From Denitrobaculum sp965232285 (GTDB lineage: Bacteria; Pseudomonadota; Alphaproteobacteria; Kiloniellales; Kiloniellaceae), in the NCBI GenBank assembly GCA_965232285.1, contig CBDDPL010000004.1, positions 5,704,001 to 5,768,000 of the forward strand: a DNA stretch of 64,000 bases. Reading direction: 5' to 3'. Every line of letters begins with the position of its first letter. Position 1 is the first letter of the stretch. Positions 43,647 through 52,482 of the stretch are shown here, one piece after another. Below the pieces are notes generated by a model. It worked only from the letters and a program-made list of their open reading frames with translations, had not been told where the DNA came from and ran no database searches. The position numbers and the translations under genes are program-made.

Positions 43647-46097
43647 CTACCCCTTCACCCGCACCATCCCCGGATCATAAAGCGGCTTCATCCCCACCTC
43701 ACACTTCACCCGTTCGGTCGCCACCTCAAGCTCATAATCCCCCGACAGTACGAAGTCCGCGTCCACCCCCGCCGGGTTCCTTACATAGCCATACCCAATC
43801 GAAACCCCCAGCGTATGCCCGTAGCCCGCCGAGGTCAGCCAGCCCACGCGCTCGTCGTTCCGGTAGATCGTCTCCCGCCCCAGCAGCACCACATTCGGAT
43901 CTTCGACCGTAAAGCAGGCCAGCATCTTCTTCACACCCTCGCGGCGCTGGGCCTCGACCGCCGCGCGGCCCCTGAAATCGACGTTCTTCTTCAGCTTTAC
44001 CGCCCAGCCCAGGCCGGCCTCGTCCGGGGTGTGGTCCGGACCGATGTCGGAACCCCAGGCGCGGTAGCCTTTTTCCAGGCGCAGGCTTTCGATGGCGCGG
44101 TAGCCGGCGTCGCGCAGGCCTGACTCCGCGCCCGCTTCCATCAGAGCGTCGTAGACGGCCGGCGCCTGACCAGTCGGCAGGTGGAGTTCCCAGCCCAGTT
44201 CGCCGACGTAGGTGACGCGCAGGGCACGGACTGGCGCGCCGGCGATTTGAATCGTCTTCATGCGGGCGAAGGGGAAGCCTTCGTTGGAGATGTCGTCCTC
44301 GGTCACCCGGCTCAGGATATCCCGCGCCTTGGGGCCCATCAGGGACAGCACCGCATTGTGGGCGGTCACGTCGAAGAGTTCGGCATTGAGGCCGGCGGGA
44401 ATGTTGCGGCGGATCCAGTCGAAGTCGTGGGTCGCGAAGCCGGTGCCGGTGACGATGTAGTATTCGTCCTCGGACACGCGGGCGACGGTCAGATCGCACT
44501 CGATCCCACCCTTGTCGTTGAGCATCTGGGTGTAGACCAGCGACCCGACCGGCTTGGCAACGTCGTTGGCGGCGATCCAGCTCAGCGCGGCCTCGGCGTC
44601 CGGGCCCTTCAGCACGAATTTGGCGAAGGAGGTCTGGTCGAAGAGCACCGCCGCCTCGCGCGCGGCCCTATGCTCCCGCGCCACCGCCCCGAACCAGTTC
44701 TGGCGGTCGAAGCTGTAGACGTCCCTGGCCTCTTCGCCGGCCGCGAGATCCGCGTACCAGTTCGGCCGTTCCCAGCCCAGCTTCTCGCCGAAGCAGGCGC
44801 CCTTGGCCGCCAGGCGGTCGTAGAGCGGCGATTTTCGGTTGGGCCGCGCGCTGTCGTGCTCCTCGAAGGGCCAGGCCATGGTGTAGTGCTTGCCGTAGGC
44901 CTCCAGGGTCCGCGACCGCACCCAGTCGGTGTCGAAGTGCGTCTGCCCGAAGCGGCGGATGTCCACGCCCCAAAGGTCGTAGGGCGGCTCGCCCTTGGCC
45001 ACCCACTCGGCCAGCGCCATGCCCGCGCCGCCGCCCGCGGCGATGCCGTAGGCGTTGAAGCCCGCGCCGACGAAGAAGTTCCGCAGCTCCGGTGCCTCGC
45101 CCAGGATGAAGTTGCCGTCCGGCGTGAAGCTCTCCGGCCCGTTGACCAGCTCTTTGATCCCGGCGGATTCCAGCGCGGGCACCCGGCCCAGGGCAAGCTC
45201 CATGAGCTGCTCGAAGTGGTCGTAGTTGGAGGTCAGCAGGGTGTAATGAAAATCCTCGGGAATGCCGTCGACCGCCCAGGGGATGCCGTTGGGCTCGTAA
45301 CCGCCCATGACCAGGCCGCCGACCTCCTCCTTGTAATAGGTCAGGCGGTCCGGGTCGCGCAGGGTCGGCAGGTCCGGCGCCACGCCGTCGATGGCCTCCG
45401 TCACCATGTACTGATGCTCGACCGAGACCAGCGGCACATTGACCCCGACGGTGGCGGCGAACGTCCGGGTCCATTGACCGGCGCAGCAGATCACCACCTC
45501 GCAGTCGATCCGCCCGCGCTCGGTCTCGATCCCTGTGATTTTGCCGTCCTCCACATCGACCGAGAGCACCTTGGTGTCCTCGAAGAGGCTGGCGCCGGCC
45601 ATACGCGCGCCCTTCGCCAGCGCCTGGGTGATGTCCGAGGGATTGGCCTGCCCGTCCGTGGGCAGGAAGGCCGCGCCCACCAGGTCGTCGATGGTCATGA
45701 GCGGCCAGAGTTCCTGCGCCTCCTTCGGGGTTAGCAGTTGCATGTCCAGGCCAAAGGAATGGGCGGTGGTCGCCTGGCGCTTCACCTCGGTCCAGCGTTC
45801 CTCGTTACAGGCGAGGCGCAGACCGCCGTTCATCTTCCAGCCGGTGGCCTGTCCCGTCTCCTCCTCCAGGCGTTTGTAGAGCGCGACCGATTCCCCTAGC
45901 AACTGGGTGATGTTGGCGGAGGAGCGCAATTGCCCCACCAGCCCGGCGGCATGGAAGGTGGTGCCGGAGGTCAGTTTCTTGCGCTCCAGCAGAACCACCT
46001 CGCTCCAGCCCAGCCTGGCGAGGTGATAGGCGGTCGAACAGCCGACGATCCCGCCGCCGATGATCACCGCCTTGGCGCTTGTCGGAAAGGAACTCAT
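43647..46097 (-). CDS. FAD-dependent dimethylglycine/sarcosine dehydrogenase-like enzyme
   Basis: 816 aa in two parts. The N-terminal DAO-type oxidoreductase (1-390) has the FAD motif VIIGGGIVGCSTAYHLARLG and TSGTTFHAAGLVG, the His of which carries covalent FAD in dimethylglycine dehydrogenase. The C-terminal GcvT/aminomethyltransferase-like part (about 420-816: DQTSFAKFVLKGPDAEAALSW, VTYVGELGWELHLPTGQ, RAIESLRLEKGYRAWGSDIGPDHTPDEAGL) binds tetrahydrofolate. It oxidatively removes methyl groups from N-methylated glycine-type compounds. Its location beside a betaine transporter supports a role in betaine use. The exact substrate is not provable here. Confidence 0.88.
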   Translation of the reverse strand: MSSFPTSAKAVIIGGGIVGCSTAYHLARLGWSEVVLLERKKLTSGTTFHAAGLVGQLRSSANITQLLGESVALYKRLEEETGQATGWKMNGGLRLACNEERWTEVKRQATTAHSFGLDMQLLTPKEAQELWPLMTIDDLVGAAFLPTDGQANPSDITQALAKGARMAGASLFEDTKVLSVDVEDGKITGIETERGRIDCEVVICCAGQWTRTFAATVGVNVPLVSVEHQYMVTEAIDGVAPDLPTLRDPDRLTYYKEEVGGLVMGGYEPNGIPWAVDGIPEDFHYTLLTSNYDHFEQLMELALGRVPALESAGIKELVNGPESFTPDGNFILGEAPELRNFFVGAGFNAYGIAAGGGAGMALAEWVAKGEPPYDLWGVDIRRFGQTHFDTDWVRSRTLEAYGKHYTMAWPFEEHDSARPNRKSPLYDRLAAKGACFGEKLGWERPNWYADLAAGEEARDVYSFDRQNWFGAVAREHRAAREAAVLFDQTSFAKFVLKGPDAEAALSWIAANDVAKPVGSLVYTQMLNDKGGIECDLTVARVSEDEYYIVTGTGFATHDFDWIRRNIPAGLNAELFDVTAHNAVLSLMGPKARDILSRVTEDDISNEGFPFARMKTIQIAGAPVRALRVTYVGELGWELHLPTGQAPAVYDALMEAGAESGLRDAGYRAIESLRLEKGYRAWGSDIGPDHTPDEAGLGWAVKLKKNVDFRGRAAVEAQRREGVKKMLACFTVEDPNVVLLGRETIYRNDERVGWLTSAGYGHTLGVSIGYGYVRNPAGVDADFVLSGDYELEVATERVKCEVGMKPLYDPGMVRVKG

Positions 46098-46113
46098 GCT
46101 AGGGCCTCATGCG

Positions 46114-46385
46114 TTAGGGTCTGTTGACCATCTGGATGCCGTCGTGGCGGAATCGAATTTTCCCATCGGTTAGGAGCAGGCGGCGCCGTGTGGCAGGCCC
46201 CACACAAGACGCCTGCGACGCGGCCGATGGAGAAAAAGCGATCCGTCCCAGAGGGATTGTGCAGAAATGATGCGAGCCAGCGTCGCTCGTCCTTGAATAT
46301 GCGCAACATGTCCTTCGTCCTTGCTCCTAATCTCGCATCATCTCTGCACAACCACGCCGGCATCCAGATGGTCAACAGACCCTAA
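46114..46385. repeat. 272-bp cloverleaf-shaped miniature inverted-repeat element
   Basis: The ends are perfect 28-bp inverted repeats (46114-46141 and 46358-46385, outer bases TTAGGGTCTGTTGACC). Inside lie two further hairpins: arm 1 at about 46158-46236 (CCATCGG/CCGATGG, GCAGGCG/CGCCTGC, GTGTGG/CCACAC) and arm 2 at 46257-46276 with 46332-46351 (20 bp, one mismatch). The ends are flanked by TA, the target duplication of IS630/Tc1-type transposition, though this also fits the palindrome itself. It encodes no protein. It fits a non-autonomous MITE, and its RNA would fold as a three-way junction. Confidence 0.75.
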
Positions 46386-47256
46386 AATCAGTGAAAGCCG
46401 CTTCAAAGCGCGCCAGGTTCTCGGCGGTGTAGGCGGCGTAGTCGAAGTCGAGTTCGGAATGGATTTCGGAGACCATGGACCACATGGTCTCGCGCAGGAG
46501 GGACGCGCATTTCATGGCCTGATAGCGCTGCCAGAGTTCCTCCTGCAGCGGTGTCTCGAAGTAGGTCTCCAGCAGCCAGCGCTCCTGATCCTCCGACAGT
46601 CCGTTGTTGGAGGCCAGACCGCCCAGATCGAAGAGCGGCGAATTGAAGCCCGCGTAGTCCCAGTCGATCAGCCAGAGCCGCTCCCCGTCATCCAGCAGAT
46701 TGGAGGGCAGCAGGTCGTTGTGCCCGAAGACCACCTCGATGCGCCCCACCGTCGCCTCCAGCCGGTCGGCCCGCTGCATCAGGTCGGACAGTTTCGTCGC
46801 GTGCGCAGAACCGCCTTTCCTGAGCGCCGCCGCGTAGTCGCGCAGCACGTAGAAGACCCAGAACATCAGCGCCGGGCCGCGCAGGTGCTGCGGAATCTCC
46901 CGGTGGCAGCGCCGGATCAGCGGCACGATGCGCTCCAGATTGGCCGGATCGCGCACGGCGGCCTCGTCCAGGGGCGTCGAGTCGATGTAGTCGATCACCA
47001 GGACACCGGGCTCGTGATGGACCACCGCCGGGGAGAGGCCGGCGGCCTCGGCGGCACGGCTGGCCGCCAGCTCGTTGAAGCGCATGACCTGATGCACCAG
47101 GATGTCGTCGCCGATGCGCACCACGTAGCGTTTGCCCGCGTCCGCTACCACGAAGTTGACGTTGGTGATGCCGCCGGCCAGCGGTTCCGGCGTCACCGGC
47201 CCTTTCCAGATCGGCAGGTCGCGCGCGCGGATGAAAGCGGGGTTGTTTGCGTCCAT
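46372..47256 (-). CDS. Choline kinase-like phosphotransferase
   Basis: 294 aa from ATG 47256 (MDANNPAFIRAR) with GGGAGG upstream. APH/choline-kinase fold: GGITNVNFVV nucleotide loop, RYVVRIG, the catalytic loop VVFGHNDLLPSNLL and the metal-binding IDWDYAG. It phosphorylates a small alcohol, probably choline or a related methylamine, given the transporter neighbours. The final codons (AGG GTC TGT TGA) lie in the inverted-repeat element, so that element supplies the stop codon. It follows the permease gene closely and is part of the proX-proV-proW transcript. Confidence 0.85.
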   Translation of the reverse strand: MDANNPAFIRARDLPIWKGPVTPEPLAGGITNVNFVVADAGKRYVVRIGDDILVHQVMRFNELAASRAAEAAGLSPAVVHHEPGVLVIDYIDSTPLDEAAVRDPANLERIVPLIRRCHREIPQHLRGPALMFWVFYVLRDYAAALRKGGSAHATKLSDLMQRADRLEATVGRIEVVFGHNDLLPSNLLDDGERLWLIDWDYAGFNSPLFDLGGLASNNGLSEDQERWLLETYFETPLQEELWQRYQAMKCASLLRETMWSMVSEIHSELDFDYAAYTAENLARFEAAFTDFRVC

Positions 47257-47273
47257 ATCTAAACCTCCCTCGT

Positions 47274-49286
47274 CTACCCGCTGAGGCCCAGCCGCGCGCG
47301 GGCATTGCGCGCGCTGGCCGCCAGGATGCGGTCGAGAATGATGGCGATGGCGGCGACCGACAGGCCGGCGATGATGCCCCGGCCGCTGTCCGCCTTGGTC
47401 AGGGCGATGTAGACCTCCTGCCCCAGGTCCCGGGTGCCGACCAGCGCCGTGATCACCAGCATGGAGAGCGCCAGCATAATGGTCTGATTCAGGCCCAGCA
47501 GGATCTCCGGCAGGGCCAGGGGCAGCTTGATCTTTCTGAGCAGTTGCCACCTTGTGCAGCCCGCGACGATGCCCGCCTCGATGAGCTGCGGCTCGATGCT
47601 GCGGATGCCGTGGGCGGCGTAGCGCACCGCCGGCGCCAGGGCGTAGAGCACCACCGCGATCATGGCGGAGAAGTCGCCGACCCGGAACAGCATCACCACC
47701 GGGATCAGATAGACGAAGCTCGGCAGGGTTTGCAGGGTGTCAATGATCGCCGAGATCACCCGGTTGGCGCGGGCGTTCTCGGCGGCCAGCACGCCCAGGG
47801 GAATGCCGATCAGCGAGGCCAGCAGCACGGAGACCCCGCAGAGGTAGAGCGTGATCATGGCCTTGGCCCAGAGGCCGTTGGCCGCGATGAAGAACGCCAG
47901 GCCACCGGCCAGCGCCGCGAGCCGCCAGCCGCCGAATTGGAAACCCGCCAGGGTCACGACGGCGATGCCCCAGGGCCAGGGAATGCCCAGCAGGAATCGC
48001 TTCACCGGCAGCAGCAGGTACGTCAGCATGAAAGTCTTCACGGCTTCGAACTGATCGAAGAAGTTGACGTTGATGGCCTCCACCAGGTCGGCCCAGAAAG
48101 GACCGGTGGTCAGGGTCAGCGCCGGCGGATAGCTCTGGAAGCCGGGCAGGACCAGACCGGCCAGTCCGGTGACCAGCACGACCGCGAGGAGGGAACTGCG
48201 CCAGGGGTGGCGTTTGATCAGGTTTTGGTTTCCGATCTCCTCGCTGTGGACTTTCGCGGGCCGGGTGGCGAAGGCCTGGCTCAGGCGGTCCAGGGCGATG
48301 GCCATGACCACGATCGCGATGCCCGCCTCCAGCCCGGCGCCGATATCCAACCGCCTGAGCGAGGACAGCACCTCGAAGCCCAGGCCGCCCGCGCCGATCA
48401 TGGAGGCGATGATGACCATGTTGAGGGTCAGCATGATCACCTGGTTGACCCCGACCATCAGGCCGGGCGCGGCCGAGGGCACCAGCACCTTCCACATCAT
48501 CTGCCGCCGGGTGCAGCCGACCATGGTGCCGAATTCCCGGATCTCGGTCGGCACGCCGTGCAGCGACAGGGTGGTTACCCGTACCATGGGCGGCATGGCG
48601 TAGATGATGGTCGCGACCAGCGCCGCCACTGGCCCGAAGCCGAAGAGAAAGAGGATCGGCACCAGGTAGGCAAAGACCGGGACCGTCTGCATCAGGTCCA
48701 GGATCGGCCGCAGGAGCCTGTCGAAGCCCGGCCAGCGGTAAGCGGCGATCCCCAGCAACAGGCCGCCGGCGACCCCGATGGGCACGGCGATCAGGACCGA
48801 GGCCAGGGTGACCATGGCGCTGTCCCACTGGCCGAAGACGGCGAGATAGAGGAAACAGCCGCCGACCAGCGCCGCCAGACTCCAGCTCTTGGCCTTATGG
48901 CCGATGGCGACCACCACGGCAATGATGGCGATCCAGCTCAGGGCGGGCGCGATCTGGCTCGCCTCGCTGCCAACGCCGACCACGAAGCCGTCGATCACCG
49001 CCGCGCGCACGAAGTCGTAGGGCACCTCGACCAGCCAGGCAATGCCGCGGGTGAAGTCCTTGAAAGTGAAGAGGCCGAAGCTGGCGTCCTCCACCAGCCA
49101 CTTCATGGCGTCGCTGATGTCGCGCTTCAGAGGCAAACGCCAGCCGGCGGGATACTTGATGATCCAGCGCGCCTCGAGAGCCTTGGAGAGATCCCGGCCG
49201 TAGGTGGAAAGCACCCAGGTCACGGCGAAGAGCCCCCACCAGAGGGCCGGACCTTTCCAAGTTGGGACTTCGCCGGGACGGGTCAT
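47274..49286 (-). CDS. proW: Glycine betaine/proline ABC transporter permease (fused, ProW-type)
   Basis: 670 aa with two BPD_transp_1 permease domains in one chain. The first (about 120-330) and the second (about 430-650) each contain the EAA-type coupling loop: REFGTMVGCTRRQMMWKVLVPSAAPGL and IEAGIVAGCTRWQLLRKIKLPLALPEIL. Ten or more hydrophobic helices are visible. Most homologues are 280-400 aa single domains, so this is an internal duplication as in OpuA-like or ChoW-like fused forms. Stop and start overlap proV by 4 bp. Confidence 0.92.
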   Translation of the reverse strand: MTRPGEVPTWKGPALWWGLFAVTWVLSTYGRDLSKALEARWIIKYPAGWRLPLKRDISDAMKWLVEDASFGLFTFKDFTRGIAWLVEVPYDFVRAAVIDGFVVGVGSEASQIAPALSWIAIIAVVVAIGHKAKSWSLAALVGGCFLYLAVFGQWDSAMVTLASVLIAVPIGVAGGLLLGIAAYRWPGFDRLLRPILDLMQTVPVFAYLVPILFLFGFGPVAALVATIIYAMPPMVRVTTLSLHGVPTEIREFGTMVGCTRRQMMWKVLVPSAAPGLMVGVNQVIMLTLNMVIIASMIGAGGLGFEVLSSLRRLDIGAGLEAGIAIVVMAIALDRLSQAFATRPAKVHSEEIGNQNLIKRHPWRSSLLAVVLVTGLAGLVLPGFQSYPPALTLTTGPFWADLVEAINVNFFDQFEAVKTFMLTYLLLPVKRFLLGIPWPWGIAVVTLAGFQFGGWRLAALAGGLAFFIAANGLWAKAMITLYLCGVSVLLASLIGIPLGVLAAENARANRVISAIIDTLQTLPSFVYLIPVVMLFRVGDFSAMIAVVLYALAPAVRYAAHGIRSIEPQLIEAGIVAGCTRWQLLRKIKLPLALPEILLGLNQTIMLALSMLVITALVGTRDLGQEVYIALTKADSGRGIIAGLSVAAIAIILDRILAASARNARARLGLSG

Positions 49287-50347
49287 TCGGTGCTCTCCCG
49301 CCCGACCAGCACGTCAACCACGGCCCGGCGGCCGATGGAGCCGATGACCTCACCGTCCTCGATGACCCGGAAGGGCGCGTCGGCGGCCTCGACCCGGGCG
49401 GCGATGGCTTCGATCCGGTCTGAGGCATGCACCTCGCCTGCTGCGCCATTGGGCGCCGGCCCGGCCGTCATCACGCTGCGCGCTGTCAGGATCTTGGCGC
49501 GCGGGATGTGGCGGGTGAACTCCGCCACATAGTCCGTCGCCGGATGCAGGACCAGTTCCTCCGGCGTCGCGGTCTGGATGATCTCGCCGTCCTGCATGAT
49601 CGCGATGCGGTCGGCCAGGCGGATCGCTTCGTCGAAGTCGTGGGTGATGAAGACGATGGTTTTGTGCAGCATGGACTGCAGGCGCAGGAACTCGTCCTGC
49701 ATCTCCCGTCGGATCAGCGGGTCCAGCGCCGAGAAGGGCTCGTCCAGGAACCAGAGGTCCGGCTCGACGGCCAGGGAGCGGGCGATCCCGACCCGCTGCT
49801 GTTGCCCGCCGGAAAGTTCACGCGGGAAATAGCTCTCCCGCCCCTTCAGGCCGACCAGCTCGATGACTTCGCGTGCGCGCGTTTCGCGCGATGCCCGGTC
49901 GACGCCCTGAACCTCCAGCGGGAAGGCCACGTTCTGCAGCACGGTCAGGTGGGGCAGCAGCGCGAACTGCTGGAACACCATCCCCATCTTGCGGCGGCGC
50001 ACCTCGATCAGCTCGCGCTCGGCCATGCTCAGCAGATCGCGGCCCTCGAACAGTACCTCGCCGGCGGTCGGTTCGATCAGGCGCGACAGGCATCGCACCA
50101 GTGTCGATTTGCCCGATCCGGAGAGGCCCATGATGACGAAGATCTCGCCCTCGCGGATCTCCACATCGGCTGCTCGAACGGCGCCGATCAGGCCGGCATT
50201 GCGAATATCTTCGCCGGTCGGATTTTGTCCCCCGCCGTTGTGGCTTTTGCCCCCGTCGCTGTGACTTTTGTATGTCAGAAAGTCTTCAGCGCCGGGTCCG
50301 TAGAGTTTCCAGACCGACCGACAGGCGAGCTTTACCGGCTTATCCAT
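49283..50347 (-). CDS. proV: Glycine betaine/proline ABC transporter ATPase (ProV)
   Basis: 354 aa. Walker A is GLSGSGKST, Q-loop FQQFALLPHLTVLQNV, signature LSGGQQQRVG, Walker B LWFLDEPFSALDP and H-loop FITHD. A partial CBS-like region at the C-terminus (ASDRIEAIAARVEAADAPFRVIEDGEVIG) would sense ionic strength in family members. An unusual Gly/Asn/Gln-rich insertion (SDGGKSHNGGGQNPTGED) lies near residue 28. Starts 124 bp after proX on the same strand and overlaps the permease gene by 4 bp. Confidence 0.95.
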   Translation of the reverse strand: MDKPVKLACRSVWKLYGPGAEDFLTYKSHSDGGKSHNGGGQNPTGEDIRNAGLIGAVRAADVEIREGEIFVIMGLSGSGKSTLVRCLSRLIEPTAGEVLFEGRDLLSMAERELIEVRRRKMGMVFQQFALLPHLTVLQNVAFPLEVQGVDRASRETRAREVIELVGLKGRESYFPRELSGGQQQRVGIARSLAVEPDLWFLDEPFSALDPLIRREMQDEFLRLQSMLHKTIVFITHDFDEAIRLADRIAIMQDGEIIQTATPEELVLHPATDYVAEFTRHIPRAKILTARSVMTAGPAPNGAAGEVHASDRIEAIAARVEAADAPFRVIEDGEVIGSIGRRAVVDVLVGRESTE

Positions 50348-50406
50348 AGAGACCTCGTGACCCGCTGCGAAGAAGCGTCAGCGAATCAAGTTTATACCCA
50401 ATGCGC

Positions 50407-50459
50407 AGTCTGGAGCAGCAGGAATGGAGGGCGGAACAACCCGCGCTCCACTCCAGACT
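50407..50459 (-). terminator. Intercistronic hairpin between proX and proV
   Basis: Outer stem AGTCTGGAG/CTCCAGACT (50407-50415 with 50451-50459) encloses a second stem TGGAG/CTCCA and GCGG/CCGC. No T-run follows on the minus strand, so it is more likely to lower read-through or protect the proX mRNA than to end transcription. Transport operons often make far more binding protein this way. Confidence 0.55.
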
Positions 50460-50471
50460 CAACAGGCCTAA

Positions 50472-51425
50472 CTACTTGGAAATCCAGCCACTCCAGCGCT
50501 TTTCATTGGCGGCCATCCACTCGCCGACCACGCCGTCCAGGTCCTTGCCGTCCAGATCGACCTTGGTCACCATGGCGCCCATCTCGTCGTTGTCGATCTT
50601 GAAGGCCTGGATGGCCTTGTGCGCGCCCGGCCACTTGTCCTTCACGCCGGCCCAGGACACCTTCCAGATCGGTCCCCGCGGCTTCCCGCAATCGTAGGCC
50701 AGATCCGGGTTCACGCCGACTGATGGATCGTTGTAACACTCTGGAGAATATGGCGGAAATTCAACCCACTCGCCCTCGTACTTGATGGGCGCCCAATGGG
50801 GTGCGTAGACCCAGAGCAGGACCGGCGCCTTGCGCTGGTAGGCGGATTCCAGCTCGGCGAAGAGCGCCGCGTCGGTCCCGGCGTGGATGACTTCGTAATC
50901 CAGTTCCAGCGCTTCGACCCGCTCGTCATCGAAGCCGCCCCAGGTCACGGGCGCGCCCAGGTAACGGCCGCTCGGCGCGGTTTCCGGCGTGGCGAACTCC
51001 TCAGCGCAGTCGTTCAGCGCCTCCCAATTCGGCAGGCCCGGGCAGACCTCCTTCATGTAGCTGGGATACCACCACTCCTCGATGGCCTGCATGCCGGTTT
51101 CGCCAAGGTTCTCAACGGATCCCGTGGCCACCGCCTCATCCATCGCTTCCCGGCCGGTGGTCTCCCAGATTTCCATGGCGACATGCAGATCGCCGGTCTT
51201 CAGTCCGGCAAACTGAGCGATGTAGTCCGCCTGCACATATTCGACATTGTAGCCGCCCTTTTTCAGCACCTCGCCCATGATCTTGGTGGTCAGCAACTGG
51301 CCGGTCCAGTCGTGCAGGGTCAGCTTGATGGGATCCTGGTTTTCCGCCGCAGTGGCCGTGGGCAGGGCCGCGCCCAGGTAGGTCGCGGCCGAGAGGGCCG
51401 CAATCAGTGACAAACCTCGTTTCAT
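50472..51425 (-). CDS. proX: Glycine betaine-type substrate-binding protein (ProX/OpuAC)
   Basis: 317 aa from ATG 51425 (MKRGLSLIAALSAATYLGAA); a longer frame from 51545 lacks a better site. Signal peptide 1-26, cleaved at AAA. The OpuAC domain shows LTLHDWTGQLLTTKIMGEVL, DYIAQFAGLKTGDLHVAMEIWE, EEWWYPSYM and VLLWVYAPHW; the Trp residues in such segments form the quaternary-ammonium cage. It is the first gene of the proX-proV-proW-kinase unit. A betaine, choline or carnitine ligand is likely. Confidence 0.93.
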   Translation of the reverse strand: MKRGLSLIAALSAATYLGAALPTATAAENQDPIKLTLHDWTGQLLTTKIMGEVLKKGGYNVEYVQADYIAQFAGLKTGDLHVAMEIWETTGREAMDEAVATGSVENLGETGMQAIEEWWYPSYMKEVCPGLPNWEALNDCAEEFATPETAPSGRYLGAPVTWGGFDDERVEALELDYEVIHAGTDAALFAELESAYQRKAPVLLWVYAPHWAPIKYEGEWVEFPPYSPECYNDPSVGVNPDLAYDCGKPRGPIWKVSWAGVKDKWPGAHKAIQAFKIDNDEMGAMVTKVDLDGKDLDGVVGEWMAANEKRWSGWISK

Positions 51426-51657
51426 CCTTGGAACTCCCCGTTTTTTGACGTCTTTCTTGCCGCATTTCGCGCGGTGCCCGGGGCCTCGGCTTTCCACCCT
51501 TGCGGCGAAAACGACGAGGCAGGGATACAGCTTCTTCCTCATCATCCATCATTTTTCATCAAAATCCACAAATATCCGCAATTCATGTTGACTTTTGTGG
51601 TTTGTGAGAGGGATTTTTAGGAAATACCATCATTTTACCACGCCTATAGAGGACAGC

Positions 51658-52482
51658 TTGGATCTCGCCCAGACAGAGTCACGTCCCGAATCTCGCCCTG
51701 AGTCTCGCAGAGCCAACCAGCGCGAAAATGAGATTTTGGAGGAACTGCGCCGTTCGGGCGGTTCCAGCCGTATCCAGCATCTGGCCGACCGCCTGAAGGT
51801 TTCGGAAGAGACCATCCGCCGGAACCTGAAGTCCCTGGCGCGGGAAGGTCTGGTGCGGCGGGTGCACGGCGGTGCCCATCTGCCGGACGCCCGCAGCGAA
51901 GCCAGCTTTCAGCAGCGGGTCGACGAAAACCCCGAAGCAAAGCGCCGGATCGCCGCCAAGGTTGCGGAAATCATCGAGGACGGCGATTCCCTCTTCCTCG
52001 ATATCGGCTCCACCACCTCCTACATCGCCCAGGCGCTGCAGCACCGGCGGGAGCTCTTCGTGGTGACAAACTCCGTCTCCGTGGCCCACACCCTGGCGGC
52101 GCGGAACGGCAACCGGGTCTTCATGGCCGGCGGCGAGCTGCGCGCCCACGACGGCGGCGCCTTCGGGGTGGAAGCCATCGAGTTCGTGCGGCGTTTTCAG
52201 GTCGAATACGCCGTGCTCTCCGCCGCGGCGATCAACGCGACCAGTGGCTTCATGCTGTTCGACCTGCAGGAAGCGGAGTTCTCCCGCGCCATCATGCGGC
52301 GCGCCAAGACCAGCATCATCGCGGCCGACAGTTCGAAATTCGACCACCGTGCGCCGATTTCGGTCGGTGATCCGGAGATGGTCGATGTACTGGTGACCGA
52401 GTCACGGCCACCGGGGGCACTCAAAACCGCCCTGACCGCCTGGGGGGTGGATGTCGTACTCGCCGACTCGGACTTGCGCTAA
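51658..52482 (+). CDS. DeoR-family transcriptional regulator
   Basis: About 274 aa. TTG 51658 is the chosen start because AGAGG lies just upstream; TTG 51595 in frame is an alternative. A SRPESRPESR repeat precedes the DeoR helix-turn-helix (ILEELRRSGGSSRIQHLADRLKVSEETIRRNLKSL) and GLVRRVHGGA. The C-terminal DeoR sensor domain (DIGSTTSYIAQAL, VVTNSVSVAHTLA, IIAADSSKFDHRA) binds a phosphorylated effector. It diverges from proX and is the natural candidate to control that operon, perhaps sensing the kinase product. It is convergent with GntR and the stops overlap. Confidence 0.9.
   Translation: MDLAQTESRPESRPESRRANQRENEILEELRRSGGSSRIQHLADRLKVSEETIRRNLKSLAREGLVRRVHGGAHLPDARSEASFQQRVDENPEAKRRIAAKVAEIIEDGDSLFLDIGSTTSYIAQALQHRRELFVVTNSVSVAHTLAARNGNRVFMAGGELRAHDGGAFGVEAIEFVRRFQVEYAVLSAAAINATSGFMLFDLQEAEFSRAIMRRAKTSIIAADSSKFDHRAPISVGDPEMVDVLVTESRPPGALKTALTAWGVDVVLADSDLR

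Noticed and set aside
44181..45734. 517-codon plus-strand open frame opposite the dehydrogenase
   Set aside because: Antisense shadow of the FAD-dependent gene; no ribosome-binding site and no family-like motifs.
47247..49532. 761-codon plus-strand open frame opposite the permease and proV genes
   Set aside because: Its Arg/Gln/Asp/His-rich composition is that of the antisense of a high-GC membrane-protein gene, and the minus strand encodes clear ABC transporter motifs.
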